Origin: DASRAJ01 sp039920305
Lineage (GTDB): Bacteria; Bacteroidota; Bacteroidia; Chitinophagales; UBA10324
DNA length: 13,109 nucleotides
Direction: 5' to 3'
Assembly (NCBI GenBank): GCA_039920305.1
Contig: JBDSEA010000123.1
Coordinates: 1-13,109, forward strand
Shown here: positions 9,559-13,109 of the stretch, in pieces
Layout: each line of letters starts with the position of its first letter
Numbering within the stretch: position 1 is the first letter of the stretch
The notes under the pieces: model-generated
The model's input: only the letters and a program-made list of their open reading frames with translations
Told to the model about the DNA's origin: nothing
The model's database searches: none
Position numbers and translations under genes: made by a program

Positions 9559-10401
9559 TTACTTATTGGTTTTTGCCTGTGCAATGATCACATCTGCTTG
9601 TTTTGAGTAATCTGAATTATTATCTTTTAATGATAACTCTTTTGCTTTCTGTGCGGTCAGGATTGCTTCCTCATTCTTTCCCATTTTCATTTCAATTTTT
9701 GCCTTGGTAACCATGAGCCAATACGCTTCCTGGCGTGTTTCAATTGCTTTGTTTATCCACGCGTGCGCCTTTGACAAATCTTTCCCATTTTCAAAATAAT
9801 AATTCGCCGCCTGTCCGTAGGGTGGCTTATCACCTTTCATTGCAGCATCAATCTGAGCCATGATCTTGGTATCAATATCAGCGGTTACATGCATGCGGAC
9901 AAATGTTTTATCCCACAGCAGATCAATATCACATGAATTGGGTTTCATGTTTGCAATATCAATTGTGAAGGTTTCAAGTGAGAAGGGAATCGATTGAGCA
10001 TTTACTTTGAACCGCGCGATGTCATTTTCTTTTTTGTAGCCATCGGATCCCCAGAGCGAGGTATCTTTTGAAATAATAATTGTCCATGATGCTTTTTGGG
10101 GAATCGTGTATAAGGCATACATACCCATTGGGATTTTATTGCCCTCCAGTGTAACCTCCTCGCCGAAATAGATTTTAGTGGATGAATTGGCGCCAGTCCT
10201 CCAGAGAGAATCGTACGGCAACAGACCGCCGAAGATTTCTCTGCCTTTCACCCCTGGCCGGCTGTATTCAATGATGATTTTCGAAGTGCCGAATTCCTGC
10301 TCGATCTTTTGCGTCGGGCTGGGTTTGGGAATGTTGAGTTGCTGTGAATACACGCTTCCGCAAAGAAATGCGAGCCCAATTACTAGAAAATATTTTTTCA
10401 T
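9559..10401 (-). CDS. DUF2911 domain-containing exported protein
   Basis: The product is 280 residues. Residues 1-20 form a signal peptide (MKKYF, hydrophobic core, then SVYSQ with cleavage near Gln20/21). Cys14 is preceded by Phe-Leu, so this is not a good lipobox and a soluble periplasmic location is likelier. The DUF2911 domain covers about 25-172: its hallmark runs from YSRPGVKGR (46-54) through IFGGLLPYDSLWRTGAN (56-72), followed by MGMYALYTIP (92-101) and a WTIII strand (106-110). The biochemical role of DUF2911 is not established. Residues about 177-278 are helical, with Ala-rich pairs that resemble one or two TPR-like hairpins, a common tail in this family. The gene converges on the upstream T9SS gene with only 32 bases between stop codons and no visible hairpin. 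It is transcribed divergently from the permease, with its own -7 element 21 bases upstream of the ATG. Family assignment is confident; function is unknown. Confidence 0.92.
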   Translation of the reverse strand: MKKYFLVIGLAFLCGSVYSQQLNIPKPSPTQKIEQEFGTSKIIIEYSRPGVKGREIFGGLLPYDSLWRTGANSSTKIYFGEEVTLEGNKIPMGMYALYTIPQKASWTIIISKDTSLWGSDGYKKENDIARFKVNAQSIPFSLETFTIDIANMKPNSCDIDLLWDKTFVRMHVTADIDTKIMAQIDAAMKGDKPPYGQAANYYFENGKDLSKAHAWINKAIETRQEAYWLMVTKAKIEMKMGKNEEAILTAQKAKELSLKDNNSDYSKQADVIIAQAKTNK

Positions 10402-10421
10402 GATTCTGTTACATTTAGCCG

Positions 10422-10429
10422 CAAATATA
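10422..10429 (-). promoter_or_regulatory. Bacteroidota -7 promoter element for the DUF2911 gene
   Basis: Read on the minus strand this is TATATTTG, an exact match to the Bacteroidota primary-sigma -7 consensus TAnnTTTG, followed by CGGC. It ends 21 bases before the ATG at 10401, implying a very short 5' leader of roughly 15 bases. No convincing -33 TTTG is present at the usual spacing; a TTTG at 10439-10442 is too close. Confidence 0.6.
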
Positions 10430-10507
10430 AGTTACTGACAAATGAAGATGAATGATTTTAAAATGTATTAAAATGAAAGACCATTTCATGGATATAAACA
10501 GTAAAAA

Positions 10508-10567
10508 ATGAAAATTAAAGAGCTCATCCTGATTCACGATATTATACGGTTCAGTAGGCGATGGTAA
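10508..10567 (+). CDS. Possible 19-residue leader ORF overlapping the permease start
   Basis: ATG at 10508, TAA at 10565-10567, encoding MKIKELILIHDIIRFSRRW. The ATG follows an A-rich stretch (cagtaaaaaATG), the kind of context that favours initiation in Bacteroidota. The stop lies inside the beginning of the permease gene, whose ATG is at 10561, in a different frame (an ATGGTAA arrangement). If translated, it could couple initiation of the permease to its own termination. An ORF this short can easily arise by chance, and no conserved peptide is recognised. Confidence 0.3.
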   Translation: MKIKELILIHDIIRFSRRW

Positions 10568-11892
10568 AAGAATTAAAACGTGAAGTATCTCTGCTGCAGG
10601 CTACCTCAATTAACATGATTGACATGGTAGGTATTGGTCCGTTTGTAACCATTCCCCTGGTGATTGGTCAAATGGGTTCGCATTATTTATGGGCATGGAT
10701 TCTTGGTGCATTGGTGGCTTTTACAGATGCCTTTATCTGGAGTGAGCTTGGCTCTGCTTTTCCACGTGCAGGCGGAAGCTATAACTTTTTAAAAGAAAGC
10801 TATGGGAGGAAATGGGGCAGAATGTTTTCTTTCCTGTATGTATGGCAGACGATCGTGCAGGCACCCCTGGTAATTGCAAGCGGAGCAATCGGATTTTCAC
10901 AGTATGCCTCCTTTATATTTCCACTCGATGATGGAGCGAAAAAAGTTTTATCAGGCAGCGTGGTGATTGTTCTGGTTATCATTCTTTACAGGGAAATAAA
11001 AACCATTGGAAAAATAAGCGTTATGTTATGGGTATGCGTCATTATGATTCTTGCAGGAATTATTACAGGCGGACTGAGTTATTCACAGCCAGTCACAGAC
11101 TGGCTTCTTACAGCAATTGAGGTGCCCCAGGTGAGCTCGATGTTTTTTCTGGCACTCGGACATGCAAGTGTAAAAACCATTTACAGCTACCTTGGATATT
11201 ATAATGTCTGTCATATTGGTGGTGAAATCAGAAATCCTGAAAAAAACATTCCGCGAAGTATTTTTATATCCATCGCCGGAATTACAACCATGTATCTTCT
11301 GCTGAACCTCAGCATCACCCGGGTAATTCCCTGGCAGGAAGCGCAGCATTCAGAATTTATCGTGAGTACCCTGGTTGAAAAAATATATGGCTCACAAGCT
11401 GCCCTTGTTGCCACTGCACTGATATTGCTGATCGCGTTTGCCTCACTGTTTGCAGTGATCCTGGGTTACTCCCGGATCCCTTATGCAGCCGCACTGGACG
11501 GACAATTTTTTCAGGTATTTGCAAAGCTTCATCCTACAAAAAATTTCCCTTACGTATCACTGCTTTCCCTCGGCGCTGCGGGATTTATTTTCAGCCTTCT
11601 TTTTAAATTATCAGATGTGATCACAGCGGTGCTCGCCATGAGGATTGTGATTCAGTTTGTCGGGCAAGCCGTAGGTGTGATTCTTCTCCGTAATAAGACC
11701 AGGGGTTCCCATTTGAAATTCAGAATGCCGTTTTATCCACTGCCGGTAATAATTGCTGTGATTGTCTGGAGCTTCATTTTCTACTCAACAGGAATATGGT
11801 TCATGGCTTCAGGCCTGATCATGATTGTTACCGGGACGATCATTTATTTTGTGAAGGACCGTTTTGTAAAGGCTCCGGATACACTGTCTTAG
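10561..11892 (+). CDS. APC-family (amino acid/polyamine/organocation) permease
   Basis: The product is 443 residues. An in-frame TAG at 10555-10557, two codons ahead of the ATG, rules out an upstream start, and the beginning (LKREVSLLQATSINMI) fits the usual APC N-terminus. About 12 membrane helices can be seen: roughly 18-36, 43-63, 86-115, 131-144, 151-172, 192-215, 233-255, 279-302, 332-350, 353-376, 392-409 and 412-431. Helix 1 has GIGPFV (24-29) in the position of the family's unwound substrate-binding GxGxF motif. GGEIRNPEKNIPRSI (220-234) and YSRIPYAAALDGQFF (303-317), followed by HPTKNFP (324-330), are the typical cytoplasmic-loop signatures of the APC family. It should act as an inner-membrane, ion- or exchange-coupled transporter of amino acids or amines; the substrate cannot be read from sequence. 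It stands alone on this strand, divergent from the DUF2911 gene and convergent with the transaldolase gene. No clear TAnnTTTG element was found for it. Confidence 0.92.
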   Translation: MVKELKREVSLLQATSINMIDMVGIGPFVTIPLVIGQMGSHYLWAWILGALVAFTDAFIWSELGSAFPRAGGSYNFLKESYGRKWGRMFSFLYVWQTIVQAPLVIASGAIGFSQYASFIFPLDDGAKKVLSGSVVIVLVIILYREIKTIGKISVMLWVCVIMILAGIITGGLSYSQPVTDWLLTAIEVPQVSSMFFLALGHASVKTIYSYLGYYNVCHIGGEIRNPEKNIPRSIFISIAGITTMYLLLNLSITRVIPWQEAQHSEFIVSTLVEKIYGSQAALVATALILLIAFASLFAVILGYSRIPYAAALDGQFFQVFAKLHPTKNFPYVSLLSLGAAGFIFSLLFKLSDVITAVLAMRIVIQFVGQAVGVILLRNKTRGSHLKFRMPFYPLPVIIAVIVWSFIFYSTGIWFMASGLIMIVTGTIIYFVKDRFVKAPDTLS

Positions 11893-11918
11893 TCCCCGGT
11901 CATTTCCGAAACAGCTCT

Positions 11919-11950
11919 AAAAAAAAACCCTCCCGGAAATACCCGGGAGG
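11919..11950 (-). terminator. Intrinsic terminator for the transaldolase transcript
   Basis: A perfect 8-bp GC-rich stem (11929-11936 with 11943-11950, CCTCCCGG/CCGGGAGG) has a 6-base loop. On the minus strand it is followed by nine T (11919-11927). The polarity fits termination of the minus-strand transcript from the transaldolase gene, whose stop codon is 52 bases upstream. On the plus strand no T-run follows the stem, although the hairpin could still weakly stop or protect the permease mRNA that ends 26 bases before the A-tract. Confidence 0.9.
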
Positions 11951-12001
11951 ATCAACCTCCTAACTATGGCTACAAAGTGTCGGAAGTTTTTTAATGATTT
12001 T

Positions 12002-12658
12002 CTATTGCTGACCTTTTTTATAATCGTCAAGAAATTTTTGAAGGCCAATATCAGTAAGAGGATGCTTAAGCAGGCCCATGATTGATTCCAGCGGACAAGT
12101 GCATACATCCGCACCGGCTTCAGCACACTTTATAATATGAAGTGCGCTTCGAATGGATGCAGCAAGAACTTCGGTTTTATATCCATAGTTCCTGTAGATC
12201 TGAACAATTTGCCTGATTAACTCAACACCGTCCCATCCCGAATCATCAATCCGGCCTATGAAGGGTGAAACAAACTGCGCCCCTGCTTTAGCCGCGAGCA
12301 ATGCCTGCCCTGCTGAAAATACAAGAGTACAATTGGTTTTGATTGCATTGTCACTGCACCATTTCAATGCTTTTATTCCATCCTTTAGCATTGGAATTTT
12401 TACAAGTATGGCCGGATGCAATGCGCTCAATTTTTTGGCTTCTGCAACCATACCATCAAAATCCGTAGAAATAACTTCGGCGCTCACATTTTTTTCTACC
12501 AACTCACAAATGGTTACATAATGCTTATTAATATTTTCTTCGCCTTTAATTCCTTCCTTGGCCATCAGCGATGGATTGGTTGTTACGCCGTCCAGAATCC
12601 CCAGGTCATGGGCTTCCCTGATTTGCTGAAGATTGGCAGTATCTATGAAAAACTTCAT
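12002..12658 (-). CDS. tal: Transaldolase, small TalC/FSA-type subfamily
   Basis: The product is 218 residues, the normal length for the short single-domain TIM-barrel transaldolase/fructose-6-phosphate aldolase family. Visible signatures: FIDTAN (4-9) with the conserved Asp6, GVTTNPSL (24-31), AILVKIPM (83-90) with the Schiff-base lysine Lys87, CTLVFSAGQALLAAKAGA (110-127), SPFIGRIDD (131-139) and VLAASIR (164-170). Transaldolase transfers dihydroxyacetone units between sugar phosphates in the non-oxidative pentose phosphate pathway in the cytosol. The residue in the SPF motif is Phe133, where E. coli FsaA has Tyr131. Phe there is the transaldolase state and Tyr the fructose-6-phosphate aldolase state, so transaldolase is favoured over the aldolase name often given to this family. 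The ATG at 12658 gives the canonical N-terminus. The gene lies 51 bases downstream of the SRP RNA on the same strand and ends before a strong terminator. Confidence 0.95.
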   Translation of the reverse strand: MKFFIDTANLQQIREAHDLGILDGVTTNPSLMAKEGIKGEENINKHYVTICELVEKNVSAEVISTDFDGMVAEAKKLSALHPAILVKIPMLKDGIKALKWCSDNAIKTNCTLVFSAGQALLAAKAGAQFVSPFIGRIDDSGWDGVELIRQIVQIYRNYGYKTEVLAASIRSALHIIKCAEAGADVCTCPLESIMGLLKHPLTDIGLQKFLDDYKKGQQ

Positions 12659-12683
12659 TGCTAAATTTCGTTGAACAACCTGT

Positions 12684-12691
12684 TTAATATA
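12684..12691 (-). promoter_or_regulatory. Weak candidate -7 element for the transaldolase gene
   Basis: The minus strand reads TATATTAA here. It shares TAnnTT with the Bacteroidota consensus TAnnTTTG but not the final TG. It is the best candidate in the 43 bases between the SRP RNA U-tract and the ATG. If it is not a promoter, the gene must depend on read-through from the SRP RNA transcript. Confidence 0.2.
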
Positions 12692-12701
12692 ACATCAAGC
12701 T

Positions 12702-12716
12702 AAAAAAATGGGCAAG
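12702..12716 (-). terminator. 3' terminator of the SRP RNA gene
   Basis: On the minus strand the closing strand of the RNA's terminal helix (CTTGCCC, 12710-12716) is followed by A and then seven T (12702-12708). The long SRP RNA hairpin therefore also serves as the terminator stem, as is usual for compact SRP RNA genes. Confidence 0.7.
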
Positions 12717-12806
12717 TTACTTCTATCGCACCGCTACAACCATCTACCCTTGCTGCCTTCCGACCCTGGGGGAGTTCAACAGGAGCTGGTCGTAGAAGGC
12801 TTGCCC
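12710..12806 (-). ncRNA. ffs: Signal recognition particle RNA, small bacterial type (4.5S RNA)
   Basis: The minus strand carries the SRP domain IV core GGTCGGAAGGCAGCAAGG (12748-12765), with the GGAA tetraloop and the asymmetric A/C-rich internal loop that bind Ffh. The ends pair to close a single long hairpin: 5' GGGCAAG (12800-12806) with 3' CTTGCCC (12710-12716), then CTTCTA with TAGAAG, then a CGACC/GGTTG helix. The length of about 97 nt fits the small bacterial form without an Alu domain. It works with Ffh and FtsY to deliver nascent membrane proteins to SecYEG. The -7 element just upstream and the T-tract just downstream fix both ends to within a few bases. Confidence 0.95.
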
Positions 12807-12810
12807 GCTG

Positions 12811-12818
12811 CAAAAATA
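12811..12818 (-). promoter_or_regulatory. Bacteroidota -7 promoter element for the SRP RNA gene
   Basis: The minus strand reads TATTTTTG, an exact match to TAnnTTTG. Its last base is 5 bases before the first G of the RNA's terminal helix (12806), the expected distance to a transcription start. No clear -33 element was seen. Confidence 0.65.
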
Positions 12819-12860
12819 ACTGGCATTCACTCTTATTGAGTCCATAATGAGAGAAAATAG

Positions 12861-12894
12861 TTTTAAACAGAAATTCAAATAAATCTGTTTAAAA
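12861..12894. repeat. Perfect 11-bp inverted repeat
   Basis: TTTTAAACAGA (12861-12871) and TCTGTTTAAAA (12884-12894) are exact reverse complements, separated by 12 bases. The stem is AT-rich and neither strand has a proper T-tract after it, so it is not a textbook terminator. An operator or a weak bidirectional hairpin is possible. Confidence 0.55.
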
Positions 12895-13051
12895 AAATTA
12901 GAATAAGATTGGAAGAGCGGAAATACGATTCAGTTGGGCAAATAAGAACTATTTTATATATTGTTTTATAATTATAACGTATTAAATGATATATGTTAAT
13001 ATTATAATAAAGTAATAAAATGAAGGAGAAAGGGCAAACATTACCAATTGG

Positions 13052-13078
13052 TTCTAAAATATTTGCAGCCTTTTAGAA
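13052..13078. repeat. 8-bp AT-rich inverted repeat
   Basis: TTCTAAAA (13052-13059) and TTTTAGAA (13071-13078) pair exactly across an 11-base spacer. On the plus strand a run of five T follows a few bases later. The stem has a single G-C pair, so it would be weak. Its role is unknown and chance is quite possible. Confidence 0.3.
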
Positions 13079-13109
13079 TAACAATTTTTCGCTGCAATTA
13101 AGAGACTTG

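Larger units (their letters stand above)
12819..13109. other. AT-rich non-coding stretch to the window end
   Basis: No credible coding region was found on either strand. The longest noticed start-to-stop run here is an 18-codon ORF at 13020-13076, which resembles nothing recognised. The section at about 12946-13020 is almost entirely A and T and includes the 12-base palindrome TTATAATTATAA (12966-12977). Two inverted repeats are present (12861-12894 and 13052-13078). This may be the upstream regulatory region of a gene beyond the window. Confidence 0.5.

Noticed and set aside
10357..10365. Lipoprotein signal at Cys14 of the DUF2911 protein
   Set aside because: The residues before Cys are Ala-Phe-Leu, which do not fit a lipobox (Gly, Ala or Ser is expected at -1), and a better signal peptidase I site follows at SVYSQ.
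11928..11950. Plus-strand intrinsic terminator for the permease gene
   Set aside because: The stem is followed on the plus strand by ATCAACCTCC, with no T-run. The T-tract exists only on the minus strand.
13020..13076. 18-codon ORF near the right end
   Set aside because: It is too short, sits in AT-rich DNA with chance starts and stops, overlaps an inverted repeat and has no recognisable product.

Overview
The window looks like the chromosome of a Bacteroidota bacterium, probably near the Chitinophagales/Sphingobacteriales. Four things point there. Two very large exported proteins end in type IX secretion system (T9SS) type A sorting domains. A DUF2911 protein carries a signal peptide ending in Ser-Gln. 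At least two promoters contain the Bacteroidota -7 element TAnnTTTG. The start-codon regions are A-rich with little Shine-Dalgarno signal. No mobile element, CRISPR array, tRNA or rRNA was found.

Layout. Positions 1-5346 (+) hold a giant secreted beta-helix/multidomain protein cut at its 5' end by the window edge; only the last few residues of its signal peptide and everything after are present. Positions 5441-9526 (+) hold a second giant secreted beta-helix protein whose last third of organisation (beta-helix end motif, fibronectin-like domain, T9SS tail) is clearly paralogous to the first. Positions 9559-10401 (-) encode a DUF2911 periplasmic or outer-membrane-associated protein, convergent with gene 2. 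Positions 10402-10560 are a divergent promoter region that also holds a possible 19-codon leader ORF overlapping the start of the next gene. Positions 10561-11892 (+) encode a 12-TM APC-family permease. Positions 11919-11950 are an intrinsic terminator on the minus strand, serving the transaldolase gene at 12002-12658 (-). Positions 12710-12806 (-) encode the small bacterial signal recognition particle RNA, with its own -7 promoter element and U-tract. The remaining approximately 290 bases to the window end are AT-rich and hold inverted repeats but no credible gene.

How the genes fit together. The two T9SS proteins form a plausible co-oriented pair for cell-surface display or release: Sec export, then T9SS passage across the outer membrane with removal of the C-terminal domain. 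The rest are unlinked housekeeping genes: a transporter, a pentose-phosphate enzyme and the targeting RNA. I see no clearly undescribed molecular system here. The points most worth a second look are the modular architecture of the tandem T9SS proteins, the leader ORF overlapping the permease start codon, and the close SRP RNA-transaldolase arrangement.
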